A stretch of 64,000 nt of DNA from Pegoplata infirma (GCA_963921195.1 OY992537.1:81295287-81359286); one strand, 5' to 3'; numbered from the stretch's first letter, positions 46,007 to 58,261 are shown. Translations and numbers: made by a program. The notes: a model not told the origin generated them from the letters alone.

Positions 46007-46738
46007 CCCAGCAAAACTTAGATTACCAAATAAGGTATAAAATAAGTTATAGGATCTCTTATTTTATACATTGCAGCATTGATGATTCTAACAGGCGATG
46101 AGACTCAAAGTAATGCATCCACATTATCACAAAGAATACCAGTAAGGTATAAAATAAGTCATAAATTTATAACGAAGAATACGAGTAAGGTGTAAAATAT
46201 ATGATATTTTATAGGTTACGAGAAATGAAATAATAAAGCATACCAGAAGATAATATATAAGGTGTTACGAGTAGCGAAAAAGTAATTTTGTATTAAATTT
46301 ACTCACGTGAATGTAAGTGAGTGTAAGTAGATAAAATATGCTCGTGAGTGTGTGTCGTTAGAAATTTCCTGTCGTGAGCCCATCTCTAGTTTAAACTTAT
46401 GCATTTTTTTATAAAATAGTTATTTTTTATGTTATTGTAATGCATTATGCATCCAATTATAAATAACGCATTATTTCAAACTTTCAAATAATACATAATG
46501 TAACCAAATATAAGTCATCCATGATTTAATGTTTAGAAATAATAAATATGAAATACATTTTTCCAATAATCATGCATTACGTAGCAAATTATTAGTAATG
46601 CATAATTTTTTACTTGAAAATAATACGTTGTGAAACAAATGTTTGGTAAGACATCATAAAATAATGCTACAAATAAGTTATATGCATTACCTGGTAATGT
46701 GTTATATAATCACTACCCATTACCAAAGTTTTGCTGGG
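46007..46738. mobile_element. 732-bp element, CCCAGCAAAACTT ends, TT duplication
   Basis: CCCAGCAAAACTTAG at 46007 mirrors AAGTTTTGCTGGG ending at 46738. TT abuts each side (46005-46006; 46739-46740). The interior has many TAATGCATTA-type motifs near the right end and a truncated hAT end (GAGCCCATCTCTA at about 46376-46388). Confidence 0.7.
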
Positions 46739-47046
46739 TTTTTGCCAATTGTTACGCTGTCATAAAATTAACCGCCTTGTCATAAAATTTTACCTGGCAC
46801 TTTCTCAGTTCGTTTACCAAATCCATTGTGTGGCAAATGCGAAAACTCAGAAATTTTTAAAATAAGGACCACCATAATTTACATATATATGAATTTACGA
46901 GTAGTATTAATAAAACATTATTGCAAATGCCTTTTTCTGTATTGCATACATAAACTGCAAATGAAAATGTTCATAAACACAACACACATTCATATGTAAA
47001 TAATGTGATTAAACCTTTATAAATTCGAAAATGTATGAATAAGCAT

Positions 47047-50000
47047 TAGGGGTGGGATAGTGCACGAGTTTTCGATTTCGACACGCTAGAACCGCTTATT
47101 TTGTGAGGTTCGTAAAAAAAATGCATGAGCCAAAAAATAGGGCAGGTCGGATAGGATCTAGGGGTCGCTCATCGGGGTCAAAGTTGGGCATAGAGGGGAA
47201 AAAATTCACAAAAAGCCCTACAGCTCTCTTGGTTTTGCCCCAAGGGGGGTCAAATGTGAGACAGACCCCCATTATTTTTTCCCCCCAAACACTTTTCCTA
47301 AACACACCTAAGCCCTATCTCTACTCCCTAAGGGGGCTCCCATACAAAGGTTCAATTTTTAAAAATATTTGCTCCTACCTCTTTAGCTGTCTCAGAAGTG
47401 ACCCTAGAGGAATCAAATGTATGACCGACCCCCAATATTTTTTCAACCCCAACATTTTCTTAGAACATACCTACCCTCTATCTTCAACCCTTAGGGTGGT
47501 CCCCATACATTCTTTTATTTTTTCTTAATTTGTTTTTTTTCATCAGCTCCTACTGGTCTAATGGTGCCTCCTAGAGGGGTCATTATCAAGACCGACCCCC
47601 ATTTATTTTCCACCCCCAACATTTCTTTTGAATATACCACTTCCCTATCTCTAATTCCTAAGGGATCTCCCACACAAAATGACATTTTTATAAAATTTGC
47701 TCCTATCGCTCTAACTGGCGCAGGGGTTACCCTAGAGAAGTTAAATGTATGAGTGACCCCTAATATTTTTTCAGCCCCAACATTTTCCCCAAACAAACCT
47801 ACCCTCTATTTTTAAGCCTTAAGGGGGTCCCCACACATTTTTTATATTTTTTATAAAATCAGATGTTATCGCTCCCATGGTGCCTCTTAGGGATAGGGAA
47901 TACAGACTTACCCCATTAGTTTTAGCCCCCCACATTTTTTCCGAACATACCTACAGCGTATTTCCACTTTATAAGCGTGCTCCCCTTAGGAAAACCAAAT
48001 TCGTAATGGTACTGGAACCCAACGTTGGAGTATTTAGAATTTACAAAAGTACAATAATTAGCAACACTTTTATTTATAAATTCAGCACTTACCGCTCCCA
48101 TAGTGCCTCTTAGGGACGGGAAATGCAAACTGACCCCCTATGTCTGCCATGCAAACATCATATTAATGAACTTCAATTAAAAGAAGTGTTTGAAACCAAA
48201 TTCGGCAAAATGTCTGGACCAGGAGTTCCAATGTTTGAGCGTTTTAAAGAGTAATGGGAAAATTTAAAAGACAAACCATACAGTCCTGGCATAGAAGATT
48301 AGAAAGTGGCAGGCAACATACCAGCTCTAGTCCAACCTGCATCAAGTTGTTTTATTGGGCTCAAATAAAGGAAAAGCGACCCAGAGATGACTTCAAGGAG
48401 TTTCTTGAAATTGTTGTATTATACCTTGGTGAAAATATTCCTAATAATCATTTTAGCCCACCAGGACCCATCAGTCATGCTCGATGGATTACCTAAAAAT
48501 GTTTTAGATTTGACCAAAAACAATTTACGTGAAATTTTGGTTTAGCGCCACTAAAGCAATAGAACCTCCATATAATGATTTGAATTTTTTTAAAGCGATT
48601 GCTAATTATGCTTCAATTAATAAGATGTATCAACGGTTGGAGAAGAGATTCTCCGACTTCTTTGGTATCACAGTGGTGCACTATTTGATCCGAATATCTC
48701 TTGTGAAATAAAATGAAAAATGGCAAATGCAAGGAGGAAGAGTTATCTGACAGCGAAGAAAAATAAGACGATGATACCGGGGAGATTATGACTCGGGGGA
48801 TAGCGACGAAGGTGGCAACAAAGATCGTGATCATCCAGTACACGTGGTTGGATTCGAAGGTGTGAAAATAATTAACATGGAATCGAAACAAGTAAATCCA
48901 GAACTCATAATATAAAGAATGATTTAAGCCACTACGTCACAGCTGAGACACCAACATTTTTTCCACGCTTCGGATTAACAACAAATTTCATTGGTTCCGG
49001 TCCAAACACTTGGGAAAATTGTGAGGACTACCAGCAAGCGCTGCAAATATTACTTCAATTACATGTTTTCAACGATGCTGCCGAAAGAGGCGTAAAATTA
49101 ATAGAGGACTATAACAACGTGTTGTGCCGTAATGGAGAGGAAAAAATATTACCCTAACAAAGTCTAAATACGGCGTAGGTATGTTGGGACAAAAAGTAGG
49201 GGGAAAATATTATTGGGGGTCAGTCTGCATTTCCCGTTCCTAAGAGGCACCATGGGAGCGGTAAGAGGTGATTTTATAAATAAAAATTATAAAAAATGTG
49301 TGGGAACCCCCTTAAGACTTAAAAATAAGAAGTAGGTTTGTTTGGGGAAAATGTTGGGGCTAAAATAATATTGGGGGTCAGTATAAGATCTGATTTTATA
49401 AAAAAATAAAAAAAAAATGTGTGGAGACCCCCTTAAGGCTTAAAAATAGAGGGTAGGCTTGTTTGGGGAAAATGTTGGGGCTGAACAAATATTGGGGGTC
49501 AGTCATACATTTAAATTCTCTAGGGTCATCCCTGCCCCAGTTAGAGCGGTGGGAGCAAATTTTATAAAAATGTCATATTGTGTGGGAGACCCCTTAGGAA
49601 TTGGAGATAGGGAGTTAGTATGTTCAGATGAAATGTTGGGGACTAAAAATAAATGGGGGTCGGTCTTACTAATGACCCCTCTAGGAAGCACCGTTGGACC
49701 GGTAGGAGGTGATTTAATAAAAAAAATTAAAGAAAAATAAAAAAAATGTATGGGGACCACCCTAACGGTTGAAGATACCGGGTAGGTATGTTATAAGAAA
49801 ATGTTGGGGATGAAAAAATATTGGGGATCGGTCATTTATTTGATTCCTCTAGGGTCACTTCTAGGACAGCTAGAGAGGTAGGAGCAAATATGTTTTAACA
49901 TTCAACCTTTGTATGGGAGCCCCCTTAAGGAGAGGAGATAGGGCTTAGGTGTATTTGGCAAAAGTGTTTGGGGCGAAAAAATAATGGGGGCTGGTCTCAC

Positions 50001-50221
50001 ATTTGACCCCTCTAGGGGCAAAACCAGCGGTGTTGTGGGGCTTTTTGTGGATTTTTTCCCATGTACGCCCAACTTTGACCCCGATGAGCGACCCCTAGGT
50101 CCTATCCGACCTCCCCCATTTTTTGGCTCATACACTTTTTTTACGAACCTCACAAAATGAGGGGTTCTAGCGATTCCAAATACTGCTGCTTAAAATCTCA
50201 CACAACACTATCCCACCCTTA
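47047..50221. mobile_element. Foldback transposon with tandem-repeat arms and internal gene relic
   Basis: TAGGGGTGGGATAGTG at 47047 pairs with CACTATCCCACCCTTA ending at 50221; ATAAGCAT is duplicated exactly at 47039-47046 and 50222-50229. Each arm is about 1.05 kb and consists of about six diverged tandem units of roughly 157-166 bp (markers GACCGACCCCCAAT at 47423 and 47590, related blocks at 47261 and 47751; mirrored from about 49180 to 50150). Between the arms a 1-kb loop holds a broken coding sequence (48144-49157). The layout recalls Drosophila FB elements, whose long TIRs are also built of tandem repeats. Frames in the arms (141, 93, 83 codons) are shadows. Confidence 0.85.
48144..49157 (+). 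pseudogene. Degenerate transposon protein with HARW and AERG motifs
   Basis: Four segments in different frames line up in order. (1) 48144-48292: LPCKHHINELQLKEVFE, KMSGPGVPMFERFKE, then a stop, then WENLKDKPYS. (2) ending 48496: RDDFKEFLEIVVLYLGE and FSPPGPISHARWIT. (3) 48529-48711: NDLNFFKAIANYASI. (4) 48930-49157: PTFFPRFGLTTNFI, ALQILLQLHVFNDAAERG, VKLIEDYN. I recall CRHHxxEI..F, RxDYxELLxLxxIFLG, PGAxHxARWM and NDxAERGVxLIQDxN as landmarks of a widespread unannotated transposon-like family in invertebrates. At least two stops and two frameshifts show it is inactive. Its place between matched arms suggests it is the element's own gene. No catalytic triad can be assigned. Confidence 0.65.
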
Positions 50222-50229
50222 ATAAGCAT

Positions 50230-51379
50230 ATGGCCATACGATTTTTGTGGGTAATTCCATGTTATTACTAAACAAAATTTTTGACATACATATTGTTCAA
50301 AAATTGCAATTCGCATGTAAAAAATATTTTTATATTTATGATCCATGATCGATTTTAATTCGATCTAGCGATGGCCGTCTGTAAATTGAGGCGATTGTTT
50401 CACTATGATTTTGTACCAATTTATATATGTAAATGGTTAAAACTTCAGAAAAATTTAGAATAAATCAGGAAAACGCAGAGAAAGCACACAAAGTCAGTTA
50501 ATAGTAAAACATTTAAGAAAAAATATAAAAGTAAAATAAAATGTGATAAATCGAAAAAAAAAAAAAAAAAATATGATAAATTAACAACAATTCAAAAAGA
50601 AGTATATAAAAGAGTAAAACCATAACAGGTTAAAAATTCAAAAATATACGAAAAGTTCAGAAAAATTAAAAAAAAATTGAAAAATGCAGGTGCATTTATA
50701 AAATCTCCGAAAAAGCTAGAAAAATATCAGAAAAAATTTTAAAATTAAGAAAAAATTAGCAAATTTTTGAAATCAATAAAATTAAGGAAATTAAGTATAA
50801 ATAAAATAAAATTTTGAATAATATTTTTAATATTTCGCAGTCAAGTTAAAAATATTTATAATACGTAGACGTTATAATTTTTAAGATTTTTTGCATGGAT
50901 ATACCCATATAGCATACCTGCATTATTTATTGGTCCAAAGTGTTTGTTTGAATATTTTTGTAGATTCTGTAAAAATGGAAATATTTTCTAGTAATTACTA
51001 TGCAAAATTTTGACTTAATAGAAAATTACTTTGCTCTTACAAAAGTCTTACAGTTTGCAACATCGATACTGTTTAAACATAAATAATTTTTAGCGTTAAA
51101 TAGGTCAAATGTTGCTGCAATTGAAAAAAACATATTTCTCGAAACTCTAGTATCTAGAAAGTGCTAAACCCGAGTTAAAATTTTTATCATACATAATTGT
51201 ATATAACACCGTATGTTCCTATATGCAATTTTAATATATTAATATCTGAGTTAGAAGAGTATAAGTGCGCAAAAATAGCTAACCTTTCAAATATAAAAAA
51301 AACGATAATTTTAATTTTTTAAAGATGTTTAAAAATCACACTACTCTACACGGATTTGAACAGGCATGTTGAATAATTT
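50230..51379. other. AT-rich DNA with a DINE-1-like scrap
   Basis: GATCCATGATCGATTTTAATT and GATCTAGCGATGGCCGTCTGT (50340-50387) are a fragment of the DINE-1-like core. The remainder is built of loosely repeated AAAAATTTAGAAAA-type sequence (50440-50800), without a gene. Confidence 0.4.
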
Positions 51380-52147
51380 TCTAAAGTATTTTGGCCTCCT
51401 AAGCATGAATCCGTCATCATAAAAATTATATCAAATCACCTTCTCGAGATATAGGCATTTTCATATTTTGTGAACCAAGCCCTCAAAACAGAAAAATTGT
51501 TTAATATTGCAAAAGTCTGTGTTAAAGTTTTTCATATTTCTTTTTATTCGAATTCCCAATTAAGTTATCTAACTTTTGCAAGAAATCCGGAATCGATTCG
51601 ATCATGGGCACCATCAGAACACTATAAGGAAGTTCAAAATGTCCTTTTTTTAGTTATGTCCTTATAAGTATCCGAGTTTTGCAAGAAACTTTCTGTTCAA
51701 AGCAGGTGTGTAAAGAAGGCACTCCAATAAAAATAACCTTAGTTTAAAATCTGAAATCCATTGAGTATATCCAGAAATATTTACAAAAGAATTCAAAATT
51801 TTGAACCAAATTTGCATATTTTTTTCATACATTTTTTCGTACTAATTTTTATGTTTTTATGTTGTAATTAAAAAAAAAATAAACGCATTTCCTAAAGAAT
51901 TATTGCCTCCTTAACACGAATATAACATCGGGAAAATCGTATCAAATCACCTTTTCGCCTTTTAAAATTTTTGTGGACCAAGCCCTCAAAACCGACTATT
52001 GGAAAAGTGTATGTTAAGTAAAATTATTCATATTTTTTATCGCCTTCTCGATGTATAGACATTTTAAATTTTTGTGGACCAAGCCCTCAAAACAGACAAA
52101 TTTGTTAATATTTGAAAAGTGATTGTTAAAGTTATTCATATTTTTTA
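51380..52147. repeat. Diverged direct repeats (ACCAAGCCCTCAAAACA units)
   Basis: The block ATCAAATCACCTTCTCGAGAT followed by GTGAACCAAGCCCTCAAAAC occurs near 51433-51489. It recurs near 51936-51990 and in part near 52041-52098 (TGGACCAAGCCCTCAAAAC). The 65-codon frame at 51470 lies within the first unit and is not recognised. The array stops at a DINE-1-like element. Confidence 0.6.
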
Positions 52148-52463
52148 TACCCACCAACCACAGTATGGGGGTATACTCACTTTGTCATTCCGTGTGTAAC
52201 ACACCGAAATATCATTCGGGAACCCCACAAAGTAAATATAATATTGATCCATGATAGAATCTAAGACATTCTAGCGATGTCAGTCCGTCCGTCCGTCTGT
52301 ATAAATAACGATGCAGTTCAAACCAAAAGAGCTAGACCCTGAAATTGGGCCAGAATATCTCTTATATTACTGGACGACCCATCCGTTTTTTTTTTTAATT
52401 TTTTAACGTGTTGGAGGGTATAAAAGATTCGGCACAGTCGAATTTAACACTCTTACTTGTTAT
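52148..52463 (+). mobile_element. DINE-1-like element, complete short copy
   Basis: Begins TATACCCACCAACCACAGTA. It includes TCACTTTGTCATTCCGTG and GATGTCAGTCCGTCCGTCCG (52277-52296), and ends GGAGGGTATAAAAGATTCGG then CGAATTTAACACTCTTAC. The two ends together make this the clearest full-length copy in the window (about 316 bp). Confidence 0.7.
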
Positions 52464-52699
52464 TGCATAAAAGTCTCATTATTTGCGAACAATTGCAATA
52501 TTTTTGAATGTGATCTTGTCTAGACAGGAAGATCTATTTTTCCAAATAGATAACACCAACAAAAAACTTGGTTGCCTAGAAATTACATGAAATATGTAAT
52601 TGGTTGGGATTTGTTTTTAACCGCGATGCGGGAGGGTAAGGATATTTTTGATTTTCACAAACATTTTATGGAGTCATTTTGACACCCAATAGAAACTTA
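52464..52699. other. AT-rich spacer
   Basis: A short palindrome ATTACATGAAATATGTAAT (52586) is the only notable structure. No gene. Confidence 0.35.
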
Positions 52700-53712
52700 T
52701 TGGACACTAGGGTGGCTCGAATTTGGGCTTTTCTCTCTGATAAAATTCTAATACCCATCAAAAGTGTCGGTCCCCTAAGGGTAACTCACATCCAAAATGT
52801 CACTCCGATCGGAGTTTATCTTCTGTCTCCACTTTGAGCCTCAAAATTGAGGTTTTTGCAAAAAAGGACTTTTAAAAAAAACAATTAAAAAAAATTTAAG
52901 TTTTTTTATTAAAATAATTAAAAAATTATTTTTGTATAATATTAGATCGTAAATGCTTATATATGAAACCTTATAATTTTTCGATATCATTAACCCGTTC
53001 AAACTTGGTACCAAAAAAATTACATAATTTTGGGGGCGTTCTCAAAACATCTTTTTTCAAAATTTGAAAATTTTATTAAAAAAAAAATTAAAATATATAA
53101 TTTTTTCTTTCTGAATTCATAAGGAACACCTTGGAGAAGAAAAATGTGAAATATGGCGGATATCCGTCGGGCCACTTTTCGGGAATCGCGAGTGGAAGTT
53201 AGCGGATTTCAAGGAAATGTTGGTTTTATCAATAATTTGGATAATAAAATCTTATAAATTTAATTTTTGGGAAATTAACGGTTTTTTAGTTTCGTGGCAT
53301 TCTATTAAATAACTTTAAGTATGTCATGAAATCTTACCGATCTAGGAGGCCTTTAACCCACATCGGCTGGGGGTCAAAAATGAACCCCGCAGAAAATTTG
53401 ATGTTTAGAGCTTAAATTTTATGCTATAAACAAGTATCAAATCGCTTTTGTGTTTTGTACCCCCACTATTAGTTCATATTAATATACTATCTTTACAAAA
53501 ATCGTTAACCCTTCTTCTAGGGGGGTCAAAATGACCCATTCAATAAAAAATATATATTTTTTTATAAAAAAATTATTTGTGGCAATATATTAGATAACTT
53601 TAAATCAGACCTAAAATCTTAACAATTTAAGATATCTTTAACCCATATTGGCCCGGGGTCAAAAATAACCCCGGCAAAAACTTTTGGGCATAGTGATTGA
53701 ATTTTTTGACAT

Positions 53713-56513
53713 CCCGTGTAAAAAAAATTGATATGGTATCAGATATAAATTTATCTCATTCCATATCTGATAGCCATATCTAATTAGATATGTTAGATCC
53801 GAAAAATGGGGACAAATCTCGGATCTAATTGTATCCAAACTGATATAAAAAGATCTGAAATAATCATATCTAATTTTAGATAAGAATTAAATTTATATCC
53901 AAAATTTAAAAATAAAATGAATTTAAATCGAACTAATCCTGAAAATTTATAAAATGTTAAATAATTACAAATATTTTCTTTAATAATTTTTGTTTTATTT
54001 GTTTTATTTATTGATAAAAAATTAAAATACAATTTCTTTTTAAACTAAAATAAGGGTAGCAGTCCTGGTTATTCCAAGAAACAAAAATCCCTGGTTTAAA
54101 AAATTCTTGACACAGTAAAACAATGGCTATTTTAAAAGCATATTTCAGCGTTCTGTAATGAATCCAAGTAAAAATTTGTAGAGAGAATCAGGAAACAAAA
54201 AAAACTAGCACATTTCTTAACTTTTTCCAAAATCCGGTCTGAAACATTCATAAAACAGTAAAAACACGGATATCTTGAAAGCATATTCCCCTTCCAAATT
54301 TTGATTGCTCGTGATGTTTGGGATAGAAAATTGTTAACATCTTCGATCATGGGAGCCAAAGATTTGAATATCTGAAATATGCTTGGGTATGAAAAGGTTC
54401 CACGCCTTTAGTTGTTTCTTCATTAATTTCTCTTGGCAGCACTCGCAGGGTCTTTTAAATAAAATTAAAAATACATACACACAGTTACCAAAGTATACAT
54501 ACGGTCAATAATATGATGTTTTCTTTGCCATACGTGCCAATTTTTGACATTTTTACAGGTGAAATTAATTAGTAGCCATGTAAATAGCATTTCGACTACA
54601 TTTAATAAAATCTTTTTGCAGTTGCATCCAAAGAACATCAAAAAAACCTCTAAAATGCACATTAGCAAAGTTACATAAATATACATACGCCGATTTTATT
54701 TCAATGTACCGTCTTTGCAATCGCTCGGAGTTTGATGAAATCACATATTCTAATATAACTGTATTGCTAGCTTCTAAAATTTCGCAGATACGAAATTTGT
54801 GTGCTAAAACTAGCCCTCACTTTGCCAAAACGAATATTATTTTTAAAGATGCTTAGAGATTAGTCTTAAAATCGCCTTATAATGTCCAGTATCTTACAGA
54901 AATTGTTCAAGCAGTATGTTAAAACAACAAACAACTCAAATTATCATCAAAAACTTTAATGATAATGGTTATTGTACGCCCAAACCACTTAAAGATCATC
55001 CTTCAGAACATAGCATCAGGATGAAAAAGGCTGGTATTTGGACCACAAACAAAAATCAATGAAAATGCATGGTCCGAATTATTAAGGGAATATTGCCTGA
55101 TCATGTTGTGGTGGTACGGTACCAAAAAGTTTACAGGCGTCTTCACAAAAAGAGTGCAAAGTTAGAGTTACTAAAAAGCACTCTTTTTCAGTGTTAAAAT
55201 ACCCTACTTTTAGCAAGTCTAAATTTGCACTCATTTTGTGAAGACGCCAGTAAACTTTTTGATACCGTACCACCACAACATGATCAGGCAATATTCCCTT
55301 AATAATACGGACCATACATTTTTATTGATTTTTGTTTGTGGTCCAAATACCAGCCTTTTTCATCCTGATGCTATGATCTGAAGGATGATCTTTTAGTGGT
55401 TTGGGCGTACAATAACCATTATCATTATAGTTTTTGATGATAATTTGAGTTGTTTGTTATTTTAATATACTGTTTGAACAATTTCTGTCAGATATTAAAC
55501 ATCATAAAGCGATTTTAAGACTAATCTCTAAGCATCCTTAAAATAATATTCGTTTTGGCCAATTGGTGGCTATTTTTAGCACACAAATTGTGTACCTGCG
55601 AAATTTTTAGAAGCTAGCAATACAGCTATATTAGAGTATGTGATTTCATCAAACTCCGAGCGATTGCAATTACGGTACATTGAAATAAGATCGGCGTATG
55701 TATATTTATGTAACTTTGCTTATGTGCATTTTAGAGGTTTTTTCGATGTTCTTTGGATGCAATTGCAAAAATATTTTGTTTAATGTAGTCGAAATTCTAT
55801 TTACATCGCTACTAATTAATTTCATCTGTAAAAATGTAAAAAACTGACACGTTTGACAAAGAAAACATCATTTTATTTACCGTATGTATATTTTGGTAAC
55901 TGAGTGTACATTGTATAAGCAAAAGTAAAATTTTTTACAATAATAAATCAATACTTGCCTTTAATATTGCCAATCCATTTTCGCGATAGTAAGCAGGACC
56001 ATTCCTTCAATTATTTTGATGATAAATTGTTGCCGAAATTTAAAAATAAACGTAATAAAATAAATAGAAATTTTGTTTGTCTATTTTTTTTTGAAAGAAA
56101 TTTCAAAAAACTCCAAAAAAAACAAACAAACATATTTGATTTTTTTATTCAAAACTTTTGATGAAAATAAAAACCAATAATAAAATGAAAATTCACAAAA
56201 AAAATGTAATTGCAAAATTTGAAGTAATAAACGGCTTTAATTATATTAGGGATGTTCACTACACCTGTTTACAAACAAATTTTCCAAATGTTAACTGAAT
56301 TTAGATCTTCAAGCAGATCTGGATATATCTCGCTATATATATCAGATATAATAGAATGTATCCCATAACGTGGGGATATACAATACAAGATATGATTATA
56401 TATAGTTACAGATATACCATATCTTGTTATATATAATTACATCTAATATCATATCTAATGAGATATGGTCACATCTAATTAGATCCGATTATATCTAATC
56501 TTTTTTACACGGG
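53713..56513. mobile_element. Nested element with CCCGTGTAAAAAA ends and AT duplication
   Basis: CCCGTGTAAAAAAAATTG at 53713 mirrors CTTTTTTACACGGG ending at 56513; AT flanks both sides (53711-53712; 56514-56515). Subterminal regions consist of ATATCTAATTAGAT/GATATGG-type motifs in both orientations. The terminus is one base different from CCCGAGTAAAAA at 14903, so the two belong to one group. It holds the palindrome 54475-55915. Confidence 0.8.
54475..55915. mobile_element. 1.4-kb near-complete palindrome, innermost of three nested elements
   Basis: The left arm starts ATACACACAGTTACCAAAG and the right arm ends TTTTGGTAACTGAGTGTAC; the centre is near 55195. Landmarks pair well throughout: GGTGGTACGGTACCAAAAAG (55110) with TTTTTGATACCGTACCACC (55256), and TGGACCACAAACAAAAATC with GATTTTTGTTTGTGGTCC. 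The loop contains CACTCTTTTTCAGTG. The 77- and 73-codon minus frames here are arm sequence. Terminal bases and target duplication unresolved. Confidence 0.75.
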
Positions 56514-57384
56514 ATCAACAAAATATATATATTTTACTGAATTGGTCATTTTTGACCCCCTACCAAGAAGGGTTAATGATTTTTTTTTAAAGATAATATG
56601 GTAATACGAAATTATAGTTTAGGGAAACAGCACAGAAGCCATTTTATACTTGTTTATAGCACAAAACTTAAGCGCTAAACATCAAATTTTCTGCGGGGGT
56701 CATTTTTGACACCCAGCCAATGTGGGTTAAAGGCGTCCTAGATCGGTAAGATTTCATGACAGACTTAAAGTTATTTAATAGAATGCCATGACACCAAAAA
56801 ACCGTTAATTTTCCCAAAAATTAAATTTATAAGATTTTATTAATCCAAATTATTGATAAAACCAACATTTCCTTGAAATCCGCTAACTTCTCCCGCGATT
56901 CCCAAAAGGTGGCCCGACGGATATCCGCCATATTTCACATTTTTCTTCTCCAAGGTGTTCCTTATGAATTCAGAAAGAAAAAAATATATATTTTAAATTT
57001 TTTTTTAATAAAATTTTCAAATTTTTAAAATGGTGTTTTGAGAACGCCCCCAAAATCATGACACTTTTTTGGTACCAAGTTTGAACGGGTTAATGATATC
57101 GAAAAATTATTAGATTTCATATCTAAGCATTTACGATCGAATATTAAAAAAAAATAACTTTTTAATTATTTTAATAAAAAACTTTAAATTTTTTTTATTT
57201 TTTTTTTTTTAAAAGGCATTTTTTGCAAAAACCCCAATTTTGAGGCTCATAGTGGAGACAGAAGATAAACTCCGATCGGAGTGATATTTTGCACGTGAGT
57301 TACCCTTAGGGGACCGACACTTTTGGCGGGTATTAGAATTTGATCAGAGAGAAAAGCCCAAAAACGAGCCACCCTATTGGACAC

Positions 57385-57732
57385 CTTTCAGCTCAAACAA
57401 AAATTTAAAGTAAACATCGATACGACCTAATGTGTATGTCCTAAAGGCATAGGAACATTTTATAAAGATGATTTCAAACTTTCATGTACATATACAAAAA
57501 ACTATAAACTAAATGAGAATTCCAAAAACTAGAAAAATGTAAAACTATTAAAGTTATATAGAATTATATATTTAAATTTTTCTTTTATTTTTGAGTAAAT
57601 TTTTAATTGCGTCAATTAAAAAATTACTCAAATTAATTTTTTTTAAATTTAACCAAGTGATTACCAAAAATGTTTTTCTCAAAATTTTTTTTCTGTGATC
57701 GAACAAGAATTAATCCACTGGACACCCTAATA
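57385..57732. other. AT-rich spacer
   Basis: No gene or repeat recognised between the foldback and the mariner end. Confidence 0.4.
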
Positions 57733-58250
57733 TACGAGGGCAGATGAATAATTCCGTGACATTTCGAATAAAACACAGTTTTTTTTTTGCAAAAAAAAAA
57801 TATTTTTCAACATAATCTCCTTTTAGCTCAATACACTCCAACGTTTCTCCAATTTTTTTATCCCTTCCAAAAAAATTGGATTTTTCAAGGTCCATAAAAT
57901 AGGCATTTGGTTGATCAATAATATCAACGTTGTATCCCATCTAAAAAAAATGGATTTTTAAGGTCCATAAATCTCTTTCCACTGAGATATTTCTTTAAGC
58001 TTGGAAATAGGAAATAGTCACTGGGGGCTAAATGCGGTGAATATGGCGGAAGAGGTACCAATTCGTAGCCTAATTCATGGAATTTTACTATTGAAGCTGC
58101 ACACGTGTGCACCCGTGCGTTATCTCTTTTTTTTAAATCCTCGTTTAAACGGTCTTATAAGTTGTAATAATATTCGCCGTTTATTGTTTTTCCCTTTTGA
58201 AGGTAATCGATGTGGATTATTCCGCGTGCATTCGAAAAAACTTTTAAATC
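57733..58250 (-). pseudogene. mariner transposase, C-terminal part with element end
   Basis: Minus-strand codons give, in order, ARGIIHIDYLQKGKTING (near 58240-58185), DNARVHTCAASIVKFHELGY, then PPYSPHLAPSDYFLFPSLKK, LSGKRF, and in another frame AYFMDLEKSNFF and CIELKGDYVEKY. These are the central and C-terminal motifs of mariner (DD34D) transposases; the third acidic site lies in the YSPxLAPSDYF motif. A stop follows YYYNL and residues between DL-KK and DNARV are deleted. A short segment near the end (GGATTTTTxAAGGTCCATAAA at 57868 and 57952) is duplicated, shifting the frame. TACGAGGGCAG after TA at 57731 is the mariner-type 3' TIR. The 5' half is missing. Inactive. Confidence 0.88.
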
Positions 58251-58261
58251 AGCTTTAAAAA

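Larger units (their letters stand above)
43409..46876. mobile_element. 3.5-kb element with TAGGGTGGTCC ends
   Basis: TAGGGTGGTCCTTGTTTT at 43409 and its inverted partner AAAATAAGGACCACCATA ending at 46876 pair with two or three mismatches. The flanks AAGTACAT (43401-43408) and ATTTACAT (46877-46884) agree at 6 of 8. It carries a SINE, T-rich repeats, a DINE-1-like end and the 46007-46738 element. No transposase frame. hAT-like by duplication size; moderate support. Confidence 0.5.
52708..57376. mobile_element. Foldback with TAGGGTGGCTCG ends and 8-bp duplication
   Basis: TAGGGTGGCTCGAATTTGGG at 52708 mirrors a right end CGAGCCACCCTA at 57376, and the arms pair over about 850 bp (e.g. GTGTCGGTCCCCTAAGGG, GATCGGAGTTTATCTTCTG). 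TTGGACAC is duplicated exactly at 52700-52707 and 57377-57384. The left arm has an internal 284-bp direct repeat (AATAACTTTAAGTATG at 53311; ATAACTTTAAATCAG at 53595). The centre is filled by the nested element 53713-56513. Non-coding. hAT-like by duplication size. Confidence 0.85.

Noticed and set aside
47103..50153. Several 80-140-codon frames on both strands
   Set aside because: They are mirrored between the two arms of one foldback and lack any domain; only the loop 48144-49157 shows protein landmarks.
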